64,000 nucleotides of DNA from Eubacterium sp. (GTDB lineage: Bacteria; Bacillota; Clostridia; Peptostreptococcales; Anaerovoracaceae). The DNA lies in NCBI GenBank assembly GCA_017533915.1, contig JAFWHX010000005.1:186001-250000 (forward strand). The letters run 5' to 3'. The position numbers and the translations under genes are program-made. How positions within the stretch are numbered: the stretch's first letter is position 1; every line of letters begins with the position of its first letter. Shown in pieces: positions 28,256-37,458 of this stretch. The notes below the pieces were generated by a model. That model ran no database searches. It saw only the letters and a list, made by a program, of their open reading frames with translations, and was not told where the DNA came from.

Positions 28256-29410
28256 TTAGTATTTCTTGATCCTTATTATGTTATTGTCCCTTCTGAGGAC
28301 ATAATATGCTTTCTTTACTTTCTTCCCCTTGACTTTTACTGTCTTGGTCTTTTTCTTGAGATATGAGCGGTATGTAGACGCGTACATCTTTGTATCATCA
28401 AAGAATATGCTCTCGATCTCATATCCTGTGCCGAGCTTCGCTGTCTTTATAAAGTTCCCGGCAGAGTCGTAAACATACAGTATGTTCTGGTTGTACTTCT
28501 TGTTATACCCGCTGTGGGCGCGGATGATGAAGCCGTTCTTTACGGTCATGCCCTGACGTACGTACGGCGGGAGGTCAGGAACTTTTATGACTCTAAGGAT
28601 CTTAAAGTTAGATGCGTCGAGCGCCATATAATGCCTTGTTCCCATGATGGATACGATATATTCATCGTTCTGGCTGTCGTACCCGATCCCGGTAACGCCT
28701 TTTATCGACTTGGAGAATTTGGTGCTTGCTCCTGATACACGATCTGTAGGAGTCTTGAGGTTCTTTACTTTAGTAACTTTCAGAGTGTCAGGGTCTATCA
28801 CCGAAAGACGCATCGGGTGCGGCTCATAGTGGACGACGACGAGCTGGTCGCGAGCTTCGTCATAAGTCAGATCATTCCCGTGGTCAAGCGGCAGTATCGC
28901 CGATACTTTAACGACTTTATGCGTCGACATGTTCACTTTGATGACGCGGCATTTGTTGTTTTTTCTGTTGAACAGTACATGCCAGCTGTACTTGCCGTGC
29001 GAGCATGCTCCCTGGAATGTATCGTATCCGTACATCTTCTGCTTTGAGAGCTTTCTGTACTCATAGAGTTTTCCTTTTTTGTTCTTGAGAAATGAGATGC
29101 TTGCCGTATTGCTCTTCTGCACGCCGAACCAGTCATACACCGGATTCTGGGGGTCTTCCGGGTTATCGCTCCCGTCGTTGCCCTCGTCGTTAAGTATAAA
29201 TCCTCCGTCGTATGTGTCCATGCCGATGTTCATGGCGTCCCAGTCGTCGTCGTTGAGCGCGGGGTCATCAGGATCAAAGTCTATCTCGTATGTATCATCG
29301 ACCGGCTTCTCATCTTCCGCCGCATAGCTCTCCGACAGCAATGCCGGCGTCCCCAGCGCCAGCGCCGCTGCGAGGAATGCGGCTGTTCCCTTCATCAAAA
29401 TCTCTTTCAT
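28256..29410 (-). CDS. Secreted repeat (beta-propeller-like) protein of unknown role
   Basis: A secreted protein of about 384 residues if started at the Met at 29410, which puts the signal peptide (AAFLAAALALGTPALL, then SYAAED) at the right distance; an in-frame ATG at 29464 would add 18 residues and has no ribosome site. After an acidic Asp/Asn-rich linker come repeated strands such as KVVKVSAILPLDHGNDL, LSVIDPDTLKVTKVKNL, ILRVIKVPDLPPYV and ILYVYDSAGNFIKTAKL, suggesting a beta propeller. The C-terminus is very basic (KKKTKTVKVKGKKVKK). No enzyme motif is visible. Confidence 0.7.
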   Translation of the reverse strand: MKEILMKGTAAFLAAALALGTPALLSESYAAEDEKPVDDTYEIDFDPDDPALNDDDWDAMNIGMDTYDGGFILNDEGNDGSDNPEDPQNPVYDWFGVQKSNTASISFLKNKKGKLYEYRKLSKQKMYGYDTFQGACSHGKYSWHVLFNRKNNKCRVIKVNMSTHKVVKVSAILPLDHGNDLTYDEARDQLVVVHYEPHPMRLSVIDPDTLKVTKVKNLKTPTDRVSGASTKFSKSIKGVTGIGYDSQNDEYIVSIMGTRHYMALDASNFKILRVIKVPDLPPYVRQGMTVKNGFIIRAHSGYNKKYNQNILYVYDSAGNFIKTAKLGTGYEIESIFFDDTKMYASTYRSYLKKKTKTVKVKGKKVKKAYYVLRRDNNIIRIKKY

Positions 29411-29616
29411 ATCTCTATACCCGTTCAATATCCAGGTGCGTATCATGTGATACATAAGCACCATAACAATATCACTGCAGCAGTTTTTCGATACTTGGCA
29501 TGCAGTTACACTTATCCATGTTAATATGATTATATCACTGCGTTTATTATAATTACCTTAAAATTAGTCTGAAGATTTCGTCAGTGTTCTTAAGGAGGCG
29601 ATGACGCCCTGCGGCG

Positions 29617-29645
29617 TTGAAACAAAGCGGTGTTTAAAGTATAAT
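29617..29645 (+). promoter_or_regulatory. Promoter of the second giant transferase
   Basis: TTGAAA (29617-29622), 17-base spacer, TATAAT (29640-29645), about 75 bases before the start codon. Confidence 0.65.
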
Positions 29646-29719
29646 TAGTATAAATCGATCACGGGCAGATGAAAGAAACAGCGATGCTGCCAGAATAGTA
29701 CGGGGGCAGGAAAAGCGAT

Positions 29720-32700
29720 ATGAATAAAGCAGTAAAAAAGCTTAAAGATAAAGTGCAGAGATTCTTCTCTATCACGCCTCATCTTAAATATATCTATGCT
29801 TTCCATGTAAAACACAGCAAGATAGTTGAAAATGCGGTCCTTCTGGAGTCATTTCACGGCAAGACGATAAATGATTCCAGCCTTGTGATGGCGAGAGAGA
29901 TACTGAGATCATACCCGGGACAGTACAAGCTTTATTACGCCACCAGAGATATGAAAGCCCACAGCAAGTTCATAAAAGCCGAAGGCCTGGACGTGGAGCT
30001 TGTGGACACGACCACTGCAAAGTACATGAAAGTGCTTGCGACCAGTAAATATATAATCGCAAACGCGTCTCTCCCTATGGTCTTCATAAGGCGTAAGGAG
30101 CAGGTGTATCTTCAGACGTGGCACGGGACTCCGCTTAAGACGCTCGGCCGTAAGATGCGCTTCGGCATAGAGTCGATGTACAACGTGCAGCATAATTTCC
30201 TTCAGGCGTCATACATCCTCCAGCCTAATGAGTTTACGAAAGACGCGATCATGGGCGACTATTTTCTGGAGGACCTGTATACCGGCAAAGTAATAATGTC
30301 GGGATATCCGAGAAATCAGATCCTGATGCAGCCTGATAAGGCTGAAGCGCTGAGGAGCAGACTGGGACTCGATGGAAAGACAGTGTACGCCTACATGCCT
30401 ACATGGCGTGGGACAAGCAACCACACGATCGAGACTGACGAATACTTCCACGAGATCAGAAAGATATTCGACAAGCTGGATCAGGAGATGGCTCACGATC
30501 AGGTGATGTACGTCAATTTCCACCCGATCCTGCAGGGCTCTTTCGATTTTAAGAAATATAAGCACATCAAGCCGTTCCCAAAAGGCGTCGACAACTATTC
30601 TTTCCTGAGCTGCGCAGACTGCCTTGTGACAGACTACTCGAGCGTACTCTTTGATTTCTCTCTTACAAAGAAGCCGGTCGTACTGTTCATGTACGATTAT
30701 GACCAATACATCCATGACCGCAACCTCTATATGGATATAAAGACGCTTCCGTTCAGGCAGATCTACGAAACTGATGAATTCGTGAAATGCATCTCCGGGG
30801 GAGAGGCTCTGAATGATTCATACGAGGATACTGAATACTTCAGCTCATTCTTCCGGTATGACTCACCGGACAACCCGGAGAAGATCCTCAGGCTGTTATT
30901 CAAAGGTGATGAGAGCGGCCTTACGGTGATCGACTATTCGCATAACAGAGATAAAGAGTGGACGCTCTACAGACCGGAAAAGCTGGACACTGAATCAGAT
31001 CTCCGGACACTTCAGGAGATCTGTGACGAAGATAAGAACGCACTTGTGCTGCTCGATACGGGTCTGTTCGAGAACGACAAGCTGAGTCCGATCATATATG
31101 ACAGATATAACAGGATCAGGTATATCATAGCTATCGATAAGCCTCCGAGGACATATCTCGCTCAGATAAGGATGAAGCTGGGTGACAAGAGTGCTGAGGA
31201 AGAGGTGCATCAGGACGATCTGAAACGCTGTCTGCCGGATGTGAGCATCAAAGAAGAGATCACAGACGATTATGGAGTCTTCTGCGACGGCTGCCGGGTA
31301 AAGCCTTCAGACATCGTGCTGACTGACTTCACACTGGGGAACTACGGTCCGGCGAGCCTTGACATTTCGATAAAAGACACGAAGGGCCTTGCGATAAAAG
31401 AGGTGGCTGTACTCGATGACAAGAACAGAATAATAAGAAGATGGATTCCGAATGCGAGTGAGATTGATTCACTCAGTTTCAGGTTCGATTTCAGAGAAGA
31501 TCTAGAAAAAGAGGCATTTCCGAATAAGGGGTACGCATCTGTCGGACTGATCTGCGAGGATGCCGGCGGAGATCTGAAGCTTCTGAAGTTCACGGACGGC
31601 TCAAGGCTCATCAGTTTTGATCCCCACCGCAAGATAAAGCGCAGGCTGACATATGACCCGCTGAGATACAGGTGCTCTATATCAACGGACTTCATGAAGG
31701 GAAGCCCGGAGTTTACAGAATACAGACCGAAAGAGAATGCCAGGAAGAAAGAGCAGGAGGTCTGCATGGTCCCGACTCTCATGAACGACCGCTCGCTCAG
31801 CTTCCGTATCTGCGGAGATGACAGGATCATCGAATCCGCGGGCGATACCGCCGACCTGGAGTATGTGAAGTGCGGGAAGAACAGGATCGAGATCAAAGCC
31901 GTCCTGAGAGGATGGAAGCGTGATGAAGTAAAAGCTATGGTGCTGAAATACTCTTCTAGCGCGGAAGAGCTGGTCATTCCTATGGAATCAGAAATAACGG
32001 AAGGCGCCGGAGGCGTGGTCATAAGAGCATCGCTCGATGTCGGCGGCGACCTTCCTCTGCGGCAGCTTCACTGGGATCCTCTTGTCGTCATGCGCTATGA
32101 CGGCCGCGACTATTATCTGAGGGTCACGACGGAAAGCGGCATCAAAGCCCAGAAGCTTTACTTCACCAGCACTCAGGCTGAATGCGGGAACGGCTGTATC
32201 ATCTTTCCGTACTTTACCAAGGCGGGAACGCTGAAATTTACATACAGGCCGAAGTCAAAATACGACACTACATTTGTCAGGATCAAAGAGATCACTGCGC
32301 TGATAATATGTTTCTTTGCGGGGCCTTTCCTGAGACGAAGAAAAAATATTATAGTTACAGAGAGGCTTTGCGAGACGGCTCAGGACAACAGCTTCTATTT
32401 CTTCAGGTACTATATGGAGCATCTGAAAGGCAAGAAGAAAAGCCGCATATTCTATGCTATAGACAAGTCGTCGGACGATTATAAGCGTCTGAAGAAATAT
32501 GACGCTAATGTGATCGACTTCATGAGCCTTAAATACATGGTCTATGCCATGACGATGAAAGCCGTGGTATCGACTGACTCCAAGTCGCACATGTACACAT
32601 GGCACACCAGGCCGAGCAAAGTAATGGATAAGATCAGGATGGCCGATGAATTATTCTTCCAGCCGGGGGCGACATCACTCAGGAAAGTGGACCGTATATT

Positions 32701-33442
32701 CGGACGCCATGTCGCAAAGCCGATGAAGTGGTTCGCGGCATCGTCCGCCGCCGAGCGGGATATGATCATAAAGGGCTTTGACTACGACAAGAAGAGCGTT
32801 CCTGTGACCGGATTCCCGAGGTGGGACGCGCTGAAAGACAGGCGTGATCCTTCTGACAGATTCGTGCTGATGGTACCGGCATGGAGGATGTGGCTTGAGG
32901 ATGCAACTGAAGAGCAGTTCACGGAGAGCGAGTATTTCCACAGGTATATGGATCTGATCGCACAGAGCGGCCTCGTGGATGTGCTGAAGGATAACGGCAT
33001 AAGGCTGGTGATCTACCTGCATCCGATGCTGGCAGAACATATCATGAAGCTGAAGGATGTGCCGGAAAACGTGGTCGAATGTGTGCCGTCTGATTCAGGA
33101 ACGCTTGATGATCTGGTCATGCGCGCAGAGATGCTTGTCACAGACTATTCGACTGTATGGCGGGATATGATGTTCCTGGATAAGCCTGTCGTATTCTACC
33201 AGTTCGACAGGAAGAAGTATCTTGAAGAGCACGGGCACTATATAGATCTTGAATCAAAGCTTCCGCTGGATAAGGCGGAGGATGGCTCTGAAGCGGCACG
33301 GTATGTGAAGGAGTACATAGAGAACGGCTTCGTTATCAGGCCGGAACATCAGGACTGCATGAAGAAGATATTCAAGAATAAAGACAGGAAAAACTGTAAG
33401 CGCGCTTTCGATTCACTTGACGACGTGCTCTCAGGATCCTGA
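29720..33442 (+). CDS. Giant tandem-domain CDP-glycerol glycerophosphotransferase (second of a pair), altered C-terminal domain
   Basis: A 1240-residue paralog of the gene at 20024, collinear over its whole length. Domain 1 keeps TWHGTPLKTLGRKM (His135), MSGYPRNQIL, YMPTWRGTS, VNFHPIL and VTDYSSVLFDFSL. Domain 2 keeps GFPRWDAL, VPAWRMWLED, IYLHPML and VTDYSTVWRDMMF, but the motif that reads QHG in the paralog is QPG here: Pro982 replaces the histidine. The serine in the DYSS motif is threonine as well. Domain 2 may thus be inactive or structural. The gene precedes the ABC exporter and is separated from it by a terminator and a new promoter. Confidence 0.9.
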   Translation: MNKAVKKLKDKVQRFFSITPHLKYIYAFHVKHSKIVENAVLLESFHGKTINDSSLVMAREILRSYPGQYKLYYATRDMKAHSKFIKAEGLDVELVDTTTAKYMKVLATSKYIIANASLPMVFIRRKEQVYLQTWHGTPLKTLGRKMRFGIESMYNVQHNFLQASYILQPNEFTKDAIMGDYFLEDLYTGKVIMSGYPRNQILMQPDKAEALRSRLGLDGKTVYAYMPTWRGTSNHTIETDEYFHEIRKIFDKLDQEMAHDQVMYVNFHPILQGSFDFKKYKHIKPFPKGVDNYSFLSCADCLVTDYSSVLFDFSLTKKPVVLFMYDYDQYIHDRNLYMDIKTLPFRQIYETDEFVKCISGGEALNDSYEDTEYFSSFFRYDSPDNPEKILRLLFKGDESGLTVIDYSHNRDKEWTLYRPEKLDTESDLRTLQEICDEDKNALVLLDTGLFENDKLSPIIYDRYNRIRYIIAIDKPPRTYLAQIRMKLGDKSAEEEVHQDDLKRCLPDVSIKEEITDDYGVFCDGCRVKPSDIVLTDFTLGNYGPASLDISIKDTKGLAIKEVAVLDDKNRIIRRWIPNASEIDSLSFRFDFREDLEKEAFPNKGYASVGLICEDAGGDLKLLKFTDGSRLISFDPHRKIKRRLTYDPLRYRCSISTDFMKGSPEFTEYRPKENARKKEQEVCMVPTLMNDRSLSFRICGDDRIIESAGDTADLEYVKCGKNRIEIKAVLRGWKRDEVKAMVLKYSSSAEELVIPMESEITEGAGGVVIRASLDVGGDLPLRQLHWDPLVVMRYDGRDYYLRVTTESGIKAQKLYFTSTQAECGNGCIIFPYFTKAGTLKFTYRPKSKYDTTFVRIKEITALIICFFAGPFLRRRKNIIVTERLCETAQDNSFYFFRYYMEHLKGKKKSRIFYAIDKSSDDYKRLKKYDANVIDFMSLKYMVYAMTMKAVVSTDSKSHMYTWHTRPSKVMDKIRMADELFFQPGATSLRKVDRIFGRHVAKPMKWFAASSAAERDMIIKGFDYDKKSVPVTGFPRWDALKDRRDPSDRFVLMVPAWRMWLEDATEEQFTESEYFHRYMDLIAQSGLVDVLKDNGIRLVIYLHPMLAEHIMKLKDVPENVVECVPSDSGTLDDLVMRAEMLVTDYSTVWRDMMFLDKPVVFYQFDRKKYLEEHGHYIDLESKLPLDKAEDGSEAARYVKEYIENGFVIRPEHQDCMKKIFKNKDRKNCKRAFDSLDDVLSGS

Positions 33443-33455
33443 TACTGAGCTTAAG

Positions 33456-33484
33456 AGACAGCGCTTCCGGCGCGCTGTCTTTTT
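33456..33484 (+). terminator. Terminator after the second giant transferase
   Basis: AGACAGCGC (33456-33464) pairs with GCGCTGTCT (33472-33480), followed by TTTTT. Confidence 0.9.
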
Positions 33485-33487
33485 GCG

Positions 33488-33516
33488 TTGATTTACAGGC
33501 TGCTTTTAGGTATAAT
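33488..33516 (+). promoter_or_regulatory. Promoter of the exporter operon
   Basis: TTGATT (33488-33493), 17-base spacer, TATAAT (33511-33516). It probably drives the long run of same-strand genes to 45806. Confidence 0.7.
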
Positions 33517-33570
33517 TATTATGTATCTTTATATTTTACCGGAGCATACTGTTTTACTGGAGGCTTTATT

Positions 33571-34380
33571 TTGCTTGATACGGTGAAAGAAATAATACAC
33601 GATCATGTTTACTGTCGTAAACAGCTGTTTCAGCTTGCCAAGTCGGATCTGATCAAGACATACAGAGGCGCTGCGTTCGGCTGGGCATGGGCTGTCATCA
33701 AGCCGGCAGTGACCATCTTCGTGTTCTGGTTCGCATTCTCAATAGGATTAAGACATGGTAAGCCAATAGAAGGATACCCGTTCTTCCTGTGGCTGATAGC
33801 GGGCTTTGTTCCATGGTTCTTTATGAGAGATTCGATAACGGACGGCGCCGGCTCTGTCAGAAAATACAAATATCTGGTACAGAGGATCAAATACCCGGTA
33901 GACACGATACCGACATTTGTCTGTATGTCAGATCTCTTTGTGAATATCTGTCTGTATGCGGTGGTTATCGTAATATACATGCTGTTCGGATTCAAGCCGA
34001 CTATATACTATCTGCAGATACCGCTGTTCTATCTCATGGCATTCGTATTCTTCATGCTCTGGGGACTCTTCTCAAGCATGCTCGCTGCCGTGAGCAAGGA
34101 TTTCCTGAATCTGGTCCGCGCTACCGTAACAGCTCTTTTCTGGCTTTCGGGTATCGTCTACAACGTAGATAACATTCAGAGCCACACGATCAAGACCGTA
34201 TTGAGATTCAATCCGGTGACTATAATCGCGAACGGCTTCAGAAACTCAATGGTATATCACAAGTGGTTCTGGGAGACACCAGAGGAAATGAGAAACTATC
34301 TCATAATGACCGCAATAATGTTCGTACTCGCGATATGGTCATACAAAAAGCTTAACAAAGAAATACCGGACGTACTGTAG
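33571..34380 (+). CDS. ABC-2 type polysaccharide/teichoic acid exporter permease (TagG/Wzm-like)
   Basis: 269 residues with six hydrophobic segments and the family features DLIKTYRGAAFGWAWAVIKP near the N-terminus and FWLSGIVYNVDNI late. TagG-type permeases carry finished teichoic acid or O-antigen chains on a lipid carrier to the outer face. The start is TTG with CTGGAGG at ideal distance. It pairs with the ATPase 58 bases downstream. The C-terminal NKEIPDVL is typical for the family. Confidence 0.92.
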   Translation: MLDTVKEIIHDHVYCRKQLFQLAKSDLIKTYRGAAFGWAWAVIKPAVTIFVFWFAFSIGLRHGKPIEGYPFFLWLIAGFVPWFFMRDSITDGAGSVRKYKYLVQRIKYPVDTIPTFVCMSDLFVNICLYAVVIVIYMLFGFKPTIYYLQIPLFYLMAFVFFMLWGLFSSMLAAVSKDFLNLVRATVTALFWLSGIVYNVDNIQSHTIKTVLRFNPVTIIANGFRNSMVYHKWFWETPEEMRNYLIMTAIMFVLAIWSYKKLNKEIPDVL

Positions 34381-34438
34381 CTCTGCGATAAGGAGCAGGT
34401 CAGGCAGGGTTTTTTAGGGAAAAGATATAAGGCTAGAT

Positions 34439-35218
34439 ATGGATAATGATATTGCGATAGAATTCAAGCATGTCTTCAAGACGTACAGATTATATAAGAC
34501 GGATAAGCAGCGCTTCCGCGCGATCTTCAACAAGAATATACCATGCAAGATCGTGAATGCCGCTAACGACATCTCGCTTAAGATACATAAAGGCGAGTCT
34601 GTCGCGCTTTTCGGAAGAAACGGAGCCGGAAAGTCCACTCTTCTCAAGATGATCACCCAGGTTACTTATCAGACGTCCGGGGAGATCGATGTGAACGGAC
34701 GCGTGAGCGCTCTTCTTGAGCTTACCGCCGGCTTCGACCCTGAGTTCACCGGGATAGAGAACATCGAATTCAGAGGACACATCCTGGGGCTCACCGATGA
34801 GGAGATAGCAGAGCTCATTCCAAAAGTAGAGGAGTTCGCTGAGCTCGGCGAATACATGGAACAGCCTGTAAGGACATATTCCAGCGGTATGAAGGCCAGG
34901 CTCGGATTCGGGATCAACGTTAACATAGATCCGGAGATCCTGATCGTCGATGAAGCGCTCTCAGTAGGCGACGTGTCATTCAAGAAGAAGTGCCTCGCCA
35001 AGGTCAGAGAGCTGATCGACGACAAGGGGATCACGTTCCTCCTCGTCACACACTCTACAGGTGTCGCTTCAGAATTCTGTAAGAGAGGTGTCGTCATGAA
35101 GAAGGGCAAGATCAAATTCGACGGCGATATAGACGACGCTGTGAAGTATTATGATGAAATGATCGAGAAAGAAGATGCGATCAGAAGGAAGAAGAAGAAA
35201 GAGAAAAGATTGTTTTAA
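34439..35218 (+). CDS. ABC exporter ATP-binding protein (TagH/Wzt-like)
   Basis: 259 residues with Walker A GRNGAGKST, signature YSSGMKARLGF, Walker B ILIVDEALSVGD and the H-loop LLVTHS, with the VNGRVSALLELTAGF insert that marks polysaccharide exporters of the TagH/KpsT class. There is no C-terminal carbohydrate-binding domain as in Wzt of O-antigen systems; the tail is a short lysine-rich helix. It energises the permease upstream. Confidence 0.93.
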   Translation: MDNDIAIEFKHVFKTYRLYKTDKQRFRAIFNKNIPCKIVNAANDISLKIHKGESVALFGRNGAGKSTLLKMITQVTYQTSGEIDVNGRVSALLELTAGFDPEFTGIENIEFRGHILGLTDEEIAELIPKVEEFAELGEYMEQPVRTYSSGMKARLGFGINVNIDPEILIVDEALSVGDVSFKKKCLAKVRELIDDKGITFLLVTHSTGVASEFCKRGVVMKKGKIKFDGDIDDAVKYYDEMIEKEDAIRRKKKKEKRLF

Positions 35219-35271
35219 CTGGCAGAAGCTGTTTGATAGACAAGACATAAAAGGACAGATAAGGGAGACAA

Positions 35272-36522
35272 ATGCGCAGTAAAAAATACAAAGACGCTCA
35301 GGACAGAGCAGAAGGTAAATACACCGGGCATAATCCGTTCGGGGCATTGAGCTTCTGGTTCGACAGCATCAAGACATGGCAGCGAATACTGATAATCCTC
35401 ATTTTTATGTTGGCTCTTGCAGGAGTCACAGCGTATGCTGCGTTCCAGCAGTATACTGATAAGGTGGTCGAGCAGATCCAGGATGACGAGGTGATCGAAG
35501 AGAATGACCTGTCATGCACAGACGTTGAAGGCTATGTTAACATAGTCCTTCTTGGAGTAGACTCAAGAAGCATGAAGAAGTCCGCGCTGAAATCGGCTAA
35601 TACTGACGCGATCATTGTCGTCAGCATGAACGAGAAATCCGGCGAAGTGAATCTGACTTCTGTGTTCAGAGACACGTATCTCAAGATGGGCGATACATCG
35701 ACATACGAGAAGATAAACGCGGCGTACTATTTTGGCGGCGCCAAGATGTGCATGAAGAGCCTCAACCAGGCTATGGACCTGAATATCAAGAAGTATGTGC
35801 TCTTCAACTTCAAGATGGTCGCGGATCTGGTCGACGCTGTAGACGGGATCAAAGTTGATGTTAAAGAGCGTGAGATCGATGAGCTGAACAAGTATACTAA
35901 AGAGACCGCTAAGCATATCGGTCAGAAAAAATACAAGAAAGTCAAGAAGCCGGGAAGGCAGAAGCTTGAAGGCGTACAGGCAGTTGCATACGGACGTATC
36001 AGAAAGGGCGTAGGAGACGATTTCAGACGTACCAGCAGAATGCGTATCGTGATAAAGAAGGTGACGTCAAAGCTGAAGAACAAGAATCTGTTCCAGCTGA
36101 AGAGGATCATGGAGCTCTGTCTGGATGACTGCAAGACCAATCTGTCAAAGAATGACCTTATAGGTTTTGCTCAGAGAATGGGCAAGGTGGAGCTGAAGGG
36201 AAGTATCGCATATCCATATACCGTAAAGACAGGACTTCTGAACGGCGTGTCTTATGTATTCCCCGGCGACCTTGAGGACAGCGCAAGGAGACTCCATAAG
36301 GATCTGTTTGATGACGACGAATACGAGCCGTCCGACAAGCTTCTGGAGATATCCAATCACATCAAATCACAGGTTGGATCAGGAGGCGCAGAGTCGGATG
36401 ATCTTGGAATATATGACGAAGAGATAGAAGAAGAGAAGAAGAAAGAAGAACAGAAGGAAAAGATGAAGGCTGCCGCTGAGAAGAGGCAGAAAGAGATCAA
36501 AGAGCAGCAGAAGAACAGCTGA
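35272..36522 (+). CDS. LytR-CpsA-Psr (LCP) family glycopolymer ligase
   Basis: 416 residues: a short cytosolic N-terminus, one membrane helix ([15 protein letters not shown] region, about 42-62) and an outside LCP domain with [30 protein letters not shown] and the phosphate-binding [22 protein letters not shown] enzymes move teichoic acid or capsule from undecaprenyl phosphate to peptidoglycan. The C-terminus is a Lys/Glu-rich low-complexity tail. Its place behind the exporter fits the last step of wall attachment. Confidence 0.93.
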   Translation: MRSKKYKDAQDRAEGKYTGHNPFGALSFWFDSIKTWQRILIILIFMLALAGVTAYAAFQQYTDKVVEQIQDDEVIEENDLSCTDVEGYVNIVLLGVDSRSMKKSALKSANTDAIIVVSMNEKSGEVNLTSVFRDTYLKMGDTSTYEKINAAYYFGGAKMCMKSLNQAMDLNIKKYVLFNFKMVADLVDAVDGIKVDVKEREIDELNKYTKETAKHIGQKKYKKVKKPGRQKLEGVQAVAYGRIRKGVGDDFRRTSRMRIVIKKVTSKLKNKNLFQLKRIMELCLDDCKTNLSKNDLIGFAQRMGKVELKGSIAYPYTVKTGLLNGVSYVFPGDLEDSARRLHKDLFDDDEYEPSDKLLEISNHIKSQVGSGGAESDDLGIYDEEIEEEKKKEEQKEKMKAAAEKRQKEIKEQQKNS

Positions 36523-36571
36523 TGCCCGGACAGCTTCTATCCGGCACGGCGAAAAAAAGGAGAACCGTGGA

Positions 36572-37450
36572 ATGAAGGGAATAATCCTTGCGGGAGGAAG
36601 CGGGACCAGACTCTACCCGCTTACGAGCGTGACCAGCAAACAGCTCCTTCCCGTGTATGACAAGCCTATGATCTACTACCCGCTGTCGACTCTCATGCTG
36701 GCAGGGATAAGGGATATCCTTATAATCTCGACGCCGGAAGATACAGGCAAGTTCGAGGCCCTTCTCGGCGATGGATCTCATTTCGGGATCAACCTGAGCT
36801 ATAAAGTACAGCCTAAGCCGGAGGGACTTGCGCAGGCGTTCATAATCGGCGAGGACTTTATTGCAGGAGACCGCTGCGCGATGATACTGGGCGACAATAT
36901 CTTTTATGGGCATGGACTTGTAGAGAGGCTGAAGAAAGCCTGCTCCAACGCCGGCAAGGCAACAGTGTTCGGCTTTCTCGTGGATGATCCTGAGCGTTTC
37001 GGAGTGGTCGAGTTCGACGATGACATGAATGCAGTCTCTATCGAGGAAAAGCCTGAGCATCCTAAGTCGAACTTCGCGGTGACGGGGCTTTACTTCTATG
37101 ACGAGAATGTCGTCGAGATGGCGAAGAAAGTGAAGCCGAGCGCGCGCGGCGAGCTGGAGATCACCGATCTTAACAGGATGTATCTTGAAGAAGGGCGCCT
37201 TACAGTGCAGAACCTCGGACGCGGATTCGCCTGGATGGATACCGGGACGATGGACGCGCTGCTGGAAGCATCAGACTTTGTAAGAATGATAGAGAAGAAT
37301 CAGGGAGTCGTCATATCGGCTCCTGAGGAGATAGCGTATAACGCCGGATGGATCGATAAAGAACAGATGCAGGCTGCGATCGAGAAGTACGGCAACTCAC
37401 TCTACGGAAAGCATCTCAAGAAGGTGCTCTCCGGAGCTAGATTCTGGTAG
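36572..37450 (+). CDS. rmlA: Glucose-1-phosphate thymidylyltransferase
   Basis: 292 residues, the usual length, with [40 protein letters not shown], the EKP motif and [12 protein letters not shown]. It makes dTDP-glucose from dTTP and glucose 1-phosphate, the first step toward dTDP-rhamnose and other 6-deoxysugars. rmlB follows after 8 bases; rmlC and rmlD are not in the window. Confidence 0.96.
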   Translation: MKGIILAGGSGTRLYPLTSVTSKQLLPVYDKPMIYYPLSTLMLAGIRDILIISTPEDTGKFEALLGDGSHFGINLSYKVQPKPEGLAQAFIIGEDFIAGDRCAMILGDNIFYGHGLVERLKKACSNAGKATVFGFLVDDPERFGVVEFDDDMNAVSIEEKPEHPKSNFAVTGLYFYDENVVEMAKKVKPSARGELEITDLNRMYLEEGRLTVQNLGRGFAWMDTGTMDALLEASDFVRMIEKNQGVVISAPEEIAYNAGWIDKEQMQAAIEKYGNSLYGKHLKKVLSGARFW

Positions 37451-37458
37451 GTGAAAAG

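Noticed and set aside
29601-29648. Fifteen-codon frame after AAGGAGG near the second giant transferase
   Set aside because: The ribosome site is only two bases from the ATG and the frame runs through the promoter of the next gene.
31342-32022. Minus-strand frame of 226 codons inside the second giant transferase
   Set aside because: Antisense shadow; Ser/Leu-rich with no motif, opposite a region conserved with a paralog.
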